This document shows, piece after piece, positions 44,901 to 59,846 of a stretch of 64,000 nucleotides of DNA. The notes under the pieces were generated by a model that had not been told where the DNA came from, made no database searches, and saw only the letters and a list, made by a program, of their open reading frames with translations. This DNA is from Cliona cf. orientalis (Eukaryota; Porifera; Demospongiae; Clionaida; Clionaidae). The translations under genes were made by a program, and so were the position numbers. How positions within the stretch are numbered: position 1 is the stretch's first letter; each line of letters starts with the position of its first letter. The stretch is from assembly GCA_963930775.1 (NCBI GenBank), contig OZ005698.1, forward strand, positions 5,338,501-5,402,500, given 5' to 3'.

Positions 44901-47900
44901 ATGAAATGCATGCAGAGATTTATAGTCTTGAAACTCGCTAACATCACAGTGGTATGGTATGAGGAAAGAGCCAGTGTTGCTCTATGTTGAAACCTACATG
45001 TAATGAACGGATCCGTCAAACAGATTGTGTTGGCTATGCCATGATCACTCAAAGCTAGGCTACCTTTTGGTAGCCAGAAACATCTACTAAGTGCGCTACT
45101 TGAGCAAGGGGTGACATGTTTGATACAGCAATAGAAACCATAACACAAGCATACCATAATAATATGTAGCTGCAGCTTTAAAAATTATGAGATTGAAGGA
45201 TATTTGTACATTATGCATTACGTACATAGTAACGTAATAATATGTATAATATTATAGCAAAGATATTAGAGAAGGGATCGATGACTGGGATTTAAATTGG
45301 ATAGGTCCTTCAAGCAACATTCTTGGCCTTGACTGTACCTGAGCTATGCCCATTCCCAAATTAAACCAAGCTGATCCATATCAGAGGCTGGTGCATGGGG
45401 CTACAGTGCAATGCCTTGTGAACCAGTTGCAATGATACACAAAGGATTGAGGAGCTAGAAACATTTAAATTCCACTGATACTAACTGACAGCCATTTTGC
45501 CAAAATTAATAATATTATTGTTTTCCCCCATCATGCAGCAACTGATTCAGCTTCCCCCTGAGATCTCCCAGTCCAGCCTGGTGCTGGGCTTCTTCAACAC
45601 ATGGCCCGACGACACATTACTCAGATCGTAAGTTCATGTATCATTAATTTTATTGTTACAATAATATTATGCAAAGATTGAGCTACATAGTTTCATCATG
45701 GTAGGTAGAAAAATCCCAGTGCATCTATTTCACTCCAACTTCTTCCAAAGAACGACACCACATCGGCATTGATCACAAACAGGTTCCCATTCTCTGCTCC
45801 ATACGGGCCAAATACCTGTTTAGCACCACTGGCAGATCGTGTCAGGAACCCAAGCTGATGAATTCGACCATTTATATAATGAGTAGAGTGACGTCCAATC
45901 ACAGCTATGATATGCTCTCCCTGGGCAAGGTTGATGCGATGTAGTACTGAGTCAATGGATGTTCCATGTAGAGGTTCTAGTACATCCTGATTTTGAGCAT
46001 TCTTGTGGGTTACTTGGATATATCTGAGTGCTCCGCTTGCAACTTTGTCTCCAACATCGATTCGTTTAATTGCTGGGTGGCAAGGATCTTGGAAGTATAC
46101 GCCTCCTCGACCTCCATACAAATTGGTGGAGTGACAGTTCAGTCCAGACTGTCTAGTATTTCTGCATGGAAAGGCGTGCAATAAAATTTGAAATTGCACC
46201 GCATATCATAAGGCGTATAGAAGTGGCCAACTAGTGCATGTAGTTAAAACATCAATATTGGGCGTCTTTCTTTAGATTGTGTTCACACGAAAGTGCCTGG
46301 ACGGTTCCCCTAGGCTTTGATATGGTTATGAAAGTTGAATTAACACACAATATCGGACACAGGCTCTGGGAAGAGCAAGAGGTACTAATGAATCAACTGA
46401 TCCGTAGTAATTGCTACCACACTGATCTGTTAGTAAAACAATTAAAACTGGTATACAAATCCTTGCAAGGTGCATATACATGTACATGTAGTTTGTATCA
46501 TCACCTGCTGTGGTGGTTTGGTCTGTCAGTGATGTGAGGGTTGTCGTGGAGATGCCTGAGTGCTTCCTCCACGGTGAAGTTAGCCTCCACAAACTGCTTT
46601 ACCAGATGCTCGCTGCTGTATTGCTGGACAGGCACTGCCAGTGTGCAGCTGTGGACCAGGTACAGGCTCAGGACCACCACTTGAAATACTGCAGCTCTGG
46701 AAAACATTTCTTCTTATTCTTGATTTGTAGCTCCTTTGCTTGTATGTCCTACTTTTGCTCCTGAAGTACCTGTTCAGGTCCTGACTTTTATAGTGGTAGT
46801 CTGACTCGAGAAGGCAGTAAACATGGTTTATTGCATCATTGAGGTCTGTGTCCCCATTTTCAGTATTTTACCTGTAATAAGTTCGAAGTCCATAATAGAT
46901 TTTTGATGTAGATTGGACAATAACAAATGGGATAAGGGGGTCATAAGTTTAATGCTTTCCATTTTACTACCTCATAGAGGTCGTTGCACTTATACCAACA
47001 ATGTTTACTTCAGACTTTAGAGTGGATCAGATGTCAGGCTAAAAATCACTCCAGGGACATTAATAATTATTATTTGTAGCATTATCCCTTCACTCATAGG
47101 TTCCTTAGTATGCATATACTTTCTTGCGTCTGGATTTCCTTCTTTTCTTCCTGCCTGTATTTATTTCTCCTGATAATAATATTATGATCTGGATCGGGTG
47201 TAGCTATTGACTATAATTATTATAATAATATTATATAGGGATGTCATCGCCATCACAGTGTGTGCACACTATCATACTTACATATGTAGCCCCGTGCTCA
47301 ATTGTTGACGGTCACTATTTCTGATGGGGAAGGCCTAGCTTTCACTCCATGTTTGTTCCTCCCTCATATACATGTACATGTACTCCCACGTACTGTCTGT
47401 AGGCTGGGCAGGCCGTACTCTAAATCTGTAGTCACTATCATCTCAGGCAGCAAATCCTTTGTGGTATCAAAAGCCACACTCCCAACGAGTGTTGTGCATG
47501 CGCGATATGCTTTGGTATGCTGCACGTTGACCCCACCTACTCACAATAAAACAGAGACTGCACACATTGTGTACCCAAACGAGAGTGTATGCTAGCTTAG
47601 CTGCTAGATCTTGAACTCAGGATTGATGTCGAACTTTCCTAAAAAAAATGGTAAGGCCATGGCCTTACCAGCCTTACAGGCTCCGACGGCCTTGCATCTC
47701 AGTGCAGTCAATCTCCAAATTAAAATTTAGCCGCATGCATGTAAGCATAATAGCAGATGATTGAGGTGATCAAAATCACCTTCCTTGTTTGTTGTTTTAT
47801 TGCCACTGCAACCCTCACTTTTGTGGGAGATGGGTTTGAATACTAGTCAGTAATCATCATCACATTTGTGTGGGTGGGATGCATCTACTTTTACTCTCGA

Positions 47901-50900
47901 GGCATATGGAATAGATTTTACCATAAATGACTAAGCCTGATCATGACCTAAACCAAACACATCCATTAGAGATACCATAAGAGTCTCTCCATCTCTATGG
48001 GCCACCCACACACTCCCTCCCTGCCTGCCTGAATAAACACATCCATCATTACTGCTATTATAGCTCTCTCTAACTGTACTCTCCCACACACAGTACGACA
48101 ACCTAGTTGCCTTTGCCTACTCATCCCTGTACATGGCCTGATGCTACCTTGCTCACATCACTTAAATCATAGGTTTCATCTAATTCGTACAGTTCTTGAA
48201 TTGTATGCATGCACATTACCAGTACTAGTACCAAAATAATACTCGATAATAAAATTCAACTGCTACAAGGAATTTCCAGATGTATGTACTAATAACACTG
48301 CTAGCTTCATCAGGTGTGTAGAAGAGTCCCAGTGCATCTGGGTCAGCTCCGCTCCTTCCAAAGAACAATACCACGTCAGCATTGACCACGAACAGATTCC
48401 CATTCTCAGATCCATAAGCCCATACACATGTCTGGCACCACTGGCGGATCGTGTCAGGAACCCAAGCTGATACATTCGACCTTTTCTAGAGGTAGAGTGA
48501 CGTCCAACCACTGCTATGATGCGCTCTCCCTGATGGGGTTTAGCGGTGCCTGCATGGCTGAATATTCTATGTAGTGGTTCTATAGGACTTCCTGATATTT
48601 CAGTGTACAGCTGTGGACCAGACACAGGCTCAGGACCACCACTTGAAATACTGCAGCTCTAGAAGACATTGTTATCGTCCTTACAGAAGATGAGCTTCTT
48701 CACTTTTTTGCTCCTGAATTCAAGGTGGAGGTATTTCTGACCCTCCATATAGTGCAAGTCATGCCTTTTATTCTTTTGTAAAAGGATTCTATATGCTCCT
48801 GAATGAAGCCCACTGTAAGATCGCCACTCATTTTGCAGTTTCCACAAGGCTGGGCCATGCTAACCAGGGGCGTAGGAAGATGGTTTGGTGAAGGGGGGCT
48901 CTATAAATCTATAGGCAAGGGCAGTATGATCAGTGTGTATAAAATTGAGTCTAGCTATGTAACTATCAGAAAACATGGGGGGGGGGGGGGGCACCAGCTC
49001 CCGGAGCCCCCATGGTTCCTACGCCTATGCTAACACATACATATAATATGCAGTCATCTTAATCAAATCAAATGCTCTCTTGGTTTTAATTTCCAAGAAG
49101 CATTGAACATTAACTGTCAGGCTGACTTCAAATAGAAATTTAGATATACTAGGGTACCGTCTTTTACAGAGTGTGAGATTTTGAAACTAGTTATGTTTAG
49201 CTTATTGATTATTTATTTCTACTCAAATGGACATATGTACGTGTATGTCCATATAAGTGCTATATGACTGCATGTGTGTTTGTAGCGTATCCGCCCCTAC
49301 ATGTGTGCTTTATTGTTGTTTTGGCTATTATACAATTATGCAACAGGTGGCAGAGTTCCTTTCCTACTTACATGTTTATTGCTTTTGCCAACTGCTGTCT
49401 ACCTTCACTTGTGTGGGACAGTGGGAGATACGTTGTCGCAGGGTTAGATAATCTAATTAGTAGTTAGTTATCACATGTGGGTGGGTGGGAAACGTTAGCT
49501 CCACCTATATCCTGATCCTTAAGGCATGGCATCGATTTTACCATAAATGACATGTGTCTCACCTGGACCAAACACCGGTACCTCCATTAGAGATGCCTCG
49601 GTCACCCACACACTTCCTCATTGCAAGTCCAATAGTGTTATAATATAATACAATAGCTCTCTAACTAACTCCCCCACACAACCACCTAGTTGCTTGTGCC
49701 TATATTCATCCCTTACTCTGAAAAGGTAGAATGCCACTACACTTGCAGATGAGGCAGCTTAAGGTAAAGTATAGACCTTATAGTCTCATTCTCAGACCCC
49801 ACCCTCAACGAGGGAAAAGGGTATCGGGACTTTTCTTAGTTGTGCATTTACAGTAGCCTAATTTTCGTGTAAACCAACCAGGTCATGGCTTTAATTAAAG
49901 CTCACGCACCGATCAGATTCAAGGATTCAATTGTGTCAGTGCAGCCAGCCAGGCCAAGCGAATTGTACCAAGTCCCCAGATCCTTCCCCTCCTTGAGGGT
50001 GGGGTCTGGAAGCGCTACTAGTTACTCCTGTGATGTGCTCATACAGTAAAAATTTAATATATATTATATGCAGGCATGGTCGTGTAAGTATAGTTATATT
50101 AATTACCACAATAATATTATTACTATAAATGCCCATGTTTGATTCATGTTAGACATTAAACTTTTTGTGGGTATATTCATATCTTCAAGTCAACTTTACA
50201 TCGATTCTATCCCATAGACATGACATTTTTCCCTCTCCCCCTTCCTCCCTCCTCCTAGGAACCCCTCTGCTCAGCCGGTCATATCCAAACCTGTTCTGAC
50301 ATCCCCTCCTCCGAAGCACCTGTCGTCCCAGTCCCCTCCCCTGGAGCAGTCGAAGGAGGAGTCCCCTCCCCCCGGCCCCTTCTCCAGTGTTGATGTCCCC
50401 CCACTATCCCCCCTAATCATCTCTCCCTCTATGATGGCCTCATCTGCATTCTCTAAAAAATCACACATTGAGCAAGGTTGGTAGTTGAAATTTCTAGTTG
50501 TGTGTTGGCTATATATACTGTATGAACTTTGCAATAAGAGGGCCGCTTGCATGCATGCAGCTATTACCAATCTTATATTTGGTGGGCTTGAATTACGTAA
50601 TTACGGGCATGATACATAAAATTGAAATGCCAACAATTATTCTGTTAATATTATAGTGGTATATGCAAGATTGACCTTTATGATAATATTAAAATTAAAA
50701 TCCATCTTATGGTATAATATTATACTAGCTTGCTTACAAGAGTATGCATGGCGAGGGATTCTATAATGTTTGTTTTGCCAACAACTTTACATTCTCTCGT
50801 TGGTAAATGGTCAGCTTGTAATTTCCAGTTTACACCATGCATTCTTACCTCCATTATGGGCGGTTTCTCTCCTCCTCCCCCTTCCCTTTCCTCCCTCTCC

Positions 50901-53900
50901 CCCTCCTCCCTGAGTCCTTCCCTGGCTTCTCTAAACACATATAAGGTGAAGGTTTTGCCGTACACAATTCACCCACTCACTCAAAGACAGCTGCTTAGAG
51001 TTTAAATTTTCAACTGATTGAAATGTGTGGTTTGTTTACCGCTGTCCCCCTGATGTTTATCCAATAGGAATCTACACAGAATGCAATTTTATGAGTGGGT
51101 TCACCTCAGTTCTCATTGGAAATCTGTTTTTAATAGCTTCACTTCTCTATCACTATAGCCGACTGACCCATTGCAGAGTTATGCAAACCCATACCCTGGG
51201 TCAGGTTTTGACAGCTTAATGAGGCTTGCTACTCATGTGTCCATAAATTCATGTAACCATAAATTATTGGTAGAGGCTAATGGCTCATACAGGTGTTTTT
51301 GGACATCCTGTATAATATACATGTACATGTGTAGATGCACATGCATGCACCATATGCTAGCACCTGTGCATACACTCATTGCAGTACACTTGCAATGACA
51401 TAATAGTTGCAAGCTAGACCACAATTGGAGTGCGTGAGATGCATTGTTGAATGCCTCAGTTATTGGCCCATGACTGTTTCATCATTAGCCCACGACTGTT
51501 TCATCATTAGCATATCCTAGAGCCCTAGCTCTGTGCACACTCCAGCCAGCAATCAGCCTATAATCGTAACTATATGCAATGGCCAGCACAATATCTCTGT
51601 GGTCCTCCCTGGCGGCTTCATGCATGACATTGTGCATGTTTTATAGTCGTAGATTACGTATACCATAACAGCAATCAGTTCACCCTTTGGAATAGGGACA
51701 AATTTACATTTGAGTGCGGTTTCAAATGTGCATCACACGTCAGTCAGTATTGTGAACCACACTTTATTGAAGTGATGACCTGACAAGTATGGCTCTATGC
51801 ACAGAGCTGTATGGACCCTATAGTGCACTGCTTTAAGCCCAGTTTAGAATACCATACTTAATAGAATACAACATATGAAAAAGTTGTGAAAAGCACGCGC
51901 TTTTCTGGTAAAGGTCATCAATCACGCCATATATACACGTTATGTGAATTCATATAATGCGTTAAATTAGATCATACATTAAGTGCGGTATGATGTAAAA
52001 TCTCGCTTTGTGTTGGGTCACCTTTGTGTTGACGCTCGTCACAACACAAAGCAATGCAAGGATATAATTATAAGAGTCAGATCCTATCTTCATGTTTCTT
52101 GTCATTGCATCTGATCGCAAAAACTCATGAAAGTGGTATTAATATTATCACATTTTGCAGTCTTGATGCAATACAGCACATAGTCTTGTGAACCGAGCTT
52201 AAGGGGTGTGGGAGAGAGTACAAGTGGTTTGGGTGGTGCAGTTAAAGGGCATCCTCATTATGACTGGTCAACATTTCTCTTGGGAATGTAGTAAAATGGT
52301 TTATCGTCTCATCGATAGCGATGGTCAGTAAGGCTTTTGATATTCTCCTTGCCTTGTGTGTGAAACACTTGTCTCCATGGACTAGAGTTTTTGTTACTAG
52401 GCGATAATCAGCAAGGAGTAACTTGATTATCGTAGCCTATTATGGGTGCACAAAGGTTGCATAATATTATTAGGTGGGAGGAGTTGATAGAAGTCAAGAA
52501 ATAGTGGGATTGGCCCAGCCCAATGCCCAAGATGGTGACTAACTTTATCAATGTTGCTTTCAGCCAAACCATGCAATTTGAGATAGCTGTGATATGCCAG
52601 TTAAGAGGGTTGGGGGGTAAACCTCTGCTCCTTAATGTACTTTGATGATGGACTCCTGGAATCCCAGCAAGTGGTTGCATTTACCAGTCCCAAGAAATGA
52701 CCAGCTCATGTAGTGACTGGTGGTGGCATGCTCATTGGATCCACCCTGGAGAGGGCACTAATAATGTTGACATTTCAAAGCATTCCATGGCTAAAAATTG
52801 CATTAGGCTATAGAAGCAAAAATGTTTGACTCTCTGCATAAGGAATATGGGAATTATGCTTTACACTGCCACTGGGTTCATTGCTAGTATACCTACTGAC
52901 AAGCCACTCGACCTCCTTACACTTGAGTAAAGCATCTTGTTTATTTAGATATTCGTTTGAAGTCTTGTTGCGATAAGTGGTTTGGTTTAGCATTCTTGGT
53001 TTCTGTTGTCTAACCTGATGATTGATCCATCTAAATTTGCAAATGTAATGTTTACACACATCAAGCTAACACTGACGGGCTCTGCTTAATTTTGATAATA
53101 TTATGTTGATACTGAATATGAGTGCTGAGGAGAAGTTTTTATCAATTTTGTCACGTTTATACAATCTTGAAGGATTCAAAGTGGTAGCATGTTTATTACC
53201 CCGTGTGCGAGGGGTAAAGCAATAAAAAATCACCAGATCTGGAGATCTAGGCAACTGAGCGACTCCTAAGCACAACAAATCTGTTAAAATTGTAGATAAA
53301 CTGGCTTCATTCTGCTTCAAATCCTTTGGTAAGGCCTACGAGTGTCGCTGGCCGCACCTATCAACCACACCCACTGCTGGCCATTTTTCTTTCTGCTCAT
53401 GTGCACAACCTAGCAAATATGCAGGTAAAGGTCATCAGCAGGCTGAATGCTGCTGCAGCTGAGTCTTGTTTCTGTGCAGATAGATATAGGATGTGTGCAG
53501 GATATGTGCTCTATAGAGCTCTAGTATAGATATCTACTGATTCCTTTTCAGTCTCTACCTGTAGTATAGCTGGCTATAATATCAGATGATGTAGCCAATT
53601 AAGAGGTGTGCAAGAATTCTAATTGTTACTTATATAGCCTTGTCGGGTGAAGATAAGCTTGTCCCAACACTATGTTGGTTGGTACGGTGGAGGTTCCACA
53701 GGTATTTTGGTACTGCCAAGTTGCCTAGGACTTGCCTGATATTGACAAAGAAGGATTTTGATGGAACTGAATGTCTGTTGCACAATCTTTAATGTAAAAG
53801 AATGGCCAAATTTGATAAATTACAGCTGGGTAACTGTTTCTAGATACCCCTAAGGCAGATATGGTGTAAGAAATTGGCAACAGATTGTAGCCACTGCCTT

Positions 53901-56900
53901 CTAGGTCTATCAATGGACAGTGGTTGCTGACAGTAGTACTACTCTACTCCAAAGCAGGCTTGTGCTACAAAATGGGTGGTGGACTCTTCCATGAGCTACA
54001 TGTAAAGGAAGCACTTGTGTAGCACGTGGGTGGGCTTGGAAGCCGCATAAGTGCCGCGCGCCGCCCACACGGTTGCTGTATAAAAGGCTGCTGTTTGTGT
54101 GCACAGCCACAGTGGTGTAAATAGATCTAAAGTGGTTAAGGCTAAGTTTGGAAGTCCTGTTGAGCAACACATAGTAGCACTGTCTTAAGACTGACTGCTA
54201 GATATATATATAAGCCACTGCTGGAAGCATTCTGTGCAGAATCAACGGTGAACGTCATAATGAGTGCTATATACTACAACTGTCAAGAGATCATGACCCT
54301 GGTACTGCACATGCCTGTTGCTCCAACCTTCTATCCACGTGAGTTTGATTATTAAATACTCCTGATTCAAAATGGTCGTGCTAGGCTTGGGATAGATGAT
54401 CTGGAGTGCTCTATAAACTCCATAATAATTATAGTATCTTGTGCAAAGTGGGACTCTGAGACAGTGCAAGTCAGCTATGTATCTCACTCAGCCACCTTTG
54501 GGTTGCTACACCTATAGGCTACTGAATGTGGTAGCCCAGGCCAGGCCAGTAGGAGACCCTGAGAGTGTCTGACATACAAGATGTGATTCAATATGTAGGT
54601 AGTGGGTAATAGATAGCAAGTAGCCAAGTGAACATTATAGTTGGGATCAAAATGTGCATACTTGTATACTTGTACCAGCAATCTCGGTTGGTACTAGTAT
54701 GAGCAGCATTGTCTATCTTTGTGGTTGTACTGGAATGATTTTAATGTCAACACCATCAGTAATAGATGTATTATAGAGTAGTTTATTGAGCTCTAGCTCT
54801 GTGTATGTGTGTTGGCAGACAGCTAATAGTGTATGCGTGGTCACATAGCCATGTCCCTGCATGGATTGAGGCTCTGGCTGTTGCGATCACATATAGTGGA
54901 AGAGCTGACGTTCGTACAATTGTGTGTCCAGTCAGCAACCTGCACTGCACTAGCTACCCATATCTGGCATGGACCTCAGGAAGGTTGTATGGTATGGCAG
55001 GCAGTGCTAGCATCCTCAGGAGGTGGCTTATTGTTGGAATTCTCTTTCATAGTCTATTTCCGTGTATGCTCCACTTTTAGACTCCTACTTATGGTATTGG
55101 CCTTTGCTTGTCATCTGCTAGTGTTGATGATGTCATTCCTAATATGTATATCTCATATACACAGTGTTGTATCTGATAGACTGAACCTAGTTTGGTGCTG
55201 TAGCTCCTTGACAATACATGTCTCTGTGTTCACCTCTTGTTGATTTGCTGTCCACTACTACTTCACTACATAGTTTCTTTTATTGGACACCACCTTCAGC
55301 TACACAATTCTTGTAAAGTGTCAGCATGATTCACTGGTCCTTAACACTAGTACTGATGTCATTACTTCAGCAAGCTTTGCTAGGATAGTGGCTACTATGT
55401 TGTCATTGACAAATGTTGGCATTGATTGATCTGAGGTGCATATAGGGCATGTCTTGAGCACATGATATCAGTGTTAAATGGTCCTGGTCTGCATCCATTA
55501 GAGCACCACCTTCTCTTTAGCTCAATGTCCGTTTTCACAATTCCCATTTGTGCAGTATACTGGTATGACCCTATTTGTACGTATGTGTACACGCGTGAGT
55601 GTATCTATCTTATAGAGGAAATGACTTTATCTGCCCATTGCCTTAATAGTGATATTACCAGCCATGGTAAGGCCTAGTAGCCTATTGTTACCAGCAGGCA
55701 TAGGTGCATGGGCGTAGGTGCATGAGTGTGTTGTGTGCATGTTAGACTGCTGTAGGTAGTGAATTCGCCCTGATGGTGGAAACTGTTATGGTGAGGTGAG
55801 GTATACCCTCTCTGTACTCCACACTGCATGCTGGAAGTTCCCCAGCCTCTCACCACAAGTTCTTATATGGCCATTCCTCCAGGACAGAGCTCCACTTGAG
55901 ACAGCTGTGCTGGCCTGTTTACGGTGTGGGGATAGGTTTTCCGTGGTTTGACTGGGCTGGGGGAGTTTAGCTGACCATGGTCAGTGTATGTGCGTGGGTG
56001 GGTGGGCGTCTTCACACTGCTGCATGTTATTGTGGCTATGGCTGTGGCGGCTAGCCTATAGCTATGGCCTCTGCTCTCGTCCCTCCACTAGCTGTAGCTC
56101 TGTTGTGGTCACATGCTTAATCCAATTTCCCATGTAGTTTGCTAACCACTGCATTAGTTGATTATGTGCACACTTACATGAGCTACTGTGTGTATCTGTG
56201 CATGCCACTTTTGGCCATTGGTGCACACATATTATTAAGATCAAAGGTTTCTGCCATCTTCTATTTTTGTAATATGAAATATAAGAGGTTCTACCATCTT
56301 CTATTTCTGTATATGAAATATAAGAGGATACATGTTCTTAATATATTATTACTTGAGTAAGCAGTGTTGCTAAGAGAAGAATAGTATGCCAATGACAAAC
56401 TCTAACTAGACGACTCACTTGCATGCTTAAATTTTCCAACTTATTTATAACTCACATGGAGATATGATCAAGCTCAATCATAATAAACTGCTGCCTATGC
56501 TTGGATCCTTAGGGGAAAACTTAATGAAAGATCAATGTGTGCGCTTCTCACTGTACTAGTGTCAGCATAGTTTACTTAATGCACAATGTCATGCATGTTT
56601 GCACTTGGGGCTGATTTAACTGAAACCTTACTTGTGAAATTCATATCGCTACAAATGAAATGATACAACTCCTCTCTCTCTCTGTCTCCCTCATAGCCAT
56701 TGAATCAATCATCTCCCATCCTGATGAGATGGAGAACTTGGAGCAGTACAGAGTTCTTGATAACTATGAGAGGAAGGACTCTCATCAAGTCAGTCTCCAT
56801 GCTGGACAGATAGTCCATGTGATCGAGAAGCACGATACAGGTATGATACTATACGCATGATACAGTACGGGTGTATATGCTTTGGTTGGTACGGGGTCGT

Positions 56901-59812
56901 TAAAATCACGAACAGTCCTCGAGCTGGTAAAGGTCGCTAAGATAGAAACTCAACTCTATCATACACACACCTACTACTTAAGCTACAAGGGTGGTACGTG
57001 TACTGATGACCGCTAATTAATTATTAGTTACATGTGTAATACTGTCAATAGCAATTATTGGGTCTTTAGAGATAGCTGGAATCAGTGGTATACTGTTTTA
57101 CACTAGTTTCAAGTAATGCTTCAGATTCTATAAACCAACCTACCAAGTCTGTCATTTAAGTATGGGTATAGAATAATCCCCTGGTGTAATAGATACTGTG
57201 GTGTTTCCCTATAGCAACATCCTGAAATAAAGCCGTCCCTATTATCATCTTGTGATCAGCACTTTCAAGGTTGCATGTCTATTTCAAAGGCTGGAATTTG
57301 AAGAGCAGGTGCATGTCATGCAGTGGTCCCATGATATCATTGCAACACTATAGTACTGTAGGCCATGGAGATGCCCTATGTATTGGTTTTGACAGTACAC
57401 ACCCAGTATTGAGAGTGGTCTAGCCATCACAAACGCTCTAATGTATTCTCTTGGCAGGAGTCCCATGTCCGGCTGTGTTGACCACACACACAGACACACC
57501 ACTACCTGCATGAGCTGCGGCTATAAAAGAACCAACACTGCCAGTGATACGGTCTGAAATGCTAAGAGTGCTGTCTCAGCATAAAGAGTGACAAACAAGT
57601 GCTTGTTTAGTTTCATATTATGAGTCAGTAACCTACTCTGTGTTCTTTACCAGTTAAGTGTATCTGAGTGGCTTTAATAGTAGTAGCTGTTGGTACGTAG
57701 TTCAGACAGCAGAAGATACCGATTGACTTTGAAAGTGAAAGTTACTCTATCACCAGTACCGTTAGTGAAGAGGTGCTGCTGAACTGTTTGGCTAAACGTG
57801 ACGATACGGTGATACTAGTGTACTAATAGCCATGGCTATGACGGCCAAGCTAAGTCCAAGCCCGATGCTTGGTGGACGTCATCACCACCCTCACCACCCT
57901 CACCACGCTCACAGTGCTCACCGGTACCGTGCTAATCACGCTCGCCACGCCTTCCCCCGGCAGCGCAGTCATAGCCTTAGCCCTGGCCCCGGCCAGCGGT
58001 CCAGAAGTGCCAAAGTACCCGTCACTATCTCTGACTCGTATGTGTCTCTAGGTTGGTGGATGGTGATGTCTGATGATGAGCAGGGTTATGCACCAGCAGT
58101 CTACCTCGAACCAGTGGAGGAGAGCAACACAGACAAAGATGTATATCCAGAAAGCAATACTGATGAAGGTATGTTACATCAGAGAGAGAGAGGGAGGGAG
58201 GGAGAGAGAAAGAGAGGGAGGGAGGGAGGGAGGGAGGGAGGGAGGGAGAGAGAGGGAGAGAGAGAATGGGGAAGGGAGGGACGGACAGATAGCTTACAGT
58301 AACAAGCAGTAGCATCTCTTTTGTTCATTGTTGTTAAGGTTTGAATCTGTTGTGGATAAAGATCTGCACTAAAATGTTGATTATAGCGTGACCTTTGTAC
58401 TTATGGGTAATTATTTTGTTTGTTGATGGGATTCAAGGGAGAGGGAGAAGAATGGGTGGAGTACTCAATCAGAATGAGAGATAAAAGAAGGGCGAAGATT
58501 CAAAACACGCTAATGTGTCCATCTCTCAATTGTGTGTGCCCACTTCAAAGAGCCTTGACCACTTTACCGCGGTGCCCACAGAGCCATTAGTGGGTGTGTG
58601 CCATAATGGTGACTAGGGTGGCTTCGTTTAGTCTCCAGACCACATCGCTACCAGCACTGCAACAGCTGCCTTCTCAGTACCAACCTATAGCATCATGGCA
58701 TGAACACAACATCATCATCATAATATCTGAAATACCAGACTCAGTTATGACCGAGATGGATCACGTAATACGTGCCATATCAGTAACCTTTTGGCTGTTA
58801 CTGACCTGAGGTGGTATACCTTTCATTAGCTTGTCTGTTCTTGCATGACTTTTTATGGCTAGGGGGTGATGTATAGCACCATTCCATAACTCATAGCCAC
58901 CCAATTCATCCAGCAACAATTCAATTTAAGCCACTAGTAGCTGGCTGCCCACCTGCAGTCCTGTTCGTATCCAAATGCTGTCTTTGATTGAACATACTTT
59001 GCTAACACTACTTGATAGCCATGTAGCCCATGTCATCATGCATGGATATGTGCATGCATGATTGAGTGTTCTTGGGTTGCATTGTATGTACATGTTTGGT
59101 TGTATAGTCTTCCCATAATGACTCACATGCTCTGCCCTGAAAGGAAGAGAAGCTCGTGTACGCTTGACTTTCCCCACATCTCATTCCCATGACCTCCCTA
59201 CAACAACACAAGCACTAAAATTGCAATATGCAAGCTAGCTTTCTCTTATGCATGGCTTGAGTTGCGTCGTGCTGTAACAGTTGTTGTTGTTTCGTAATGA
59301 GCATACGTGCATGGCTGTTCCAGTTGCCCTCTAGACACTACACAGGCTTAGTGCTCTTCATCGTAAACAACAGATTCTGCAACAATGCATCATCATTACA
59401 GCGCCTACTGTAAGAACGTTCCAACCCTGTAGTATCCCCCAATTCTCTACACTAACAGGCATCCAAATGCAGCTCAAACACATGCAGCTTAGCACTCTTT
59501 CCAGTGCTAATAATGATTATAATAAGCATTAGGTACTGAGTGAAGACTCCACAGAGTTCAATGAGATGGTTCCACTGTATGCATGCCATGATGCTGATTG
59601 GATGTTTCGTGAAAAACTACATTCATTCAGGATGCATGTAACATTTCAGTAGGAAGTATACTTTCCAAAAGTGCAGTTTATCATGCAGGTAGCAGTAAGC
59701 CTGTTAGCATAATGTTAAAGATTTGAAATGTGATATGCTTAGCATAATAGTTGGCATCAAACTTGACATGCCTATTACTTACCTGTGCACATTACTGTTA
59801 TTTAGCTGCAAC

Positions 59813-59846
<34 letters not shown>

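Noticed and set aside
54805-55243. Overlapping plus-strand ORFs in intron 6 of the PX-SH3 gene
   Set aside because: No recognisable family, and exons 6 and 7 already join in phase without them.
58025-58315. Leu/Pro/Ser-rich minus-strand ORF and Glu/Arg-rich plus-strand ORF after exon 8
   Set aside because: Both result from the GGGA microsatellite at 58183-58266.
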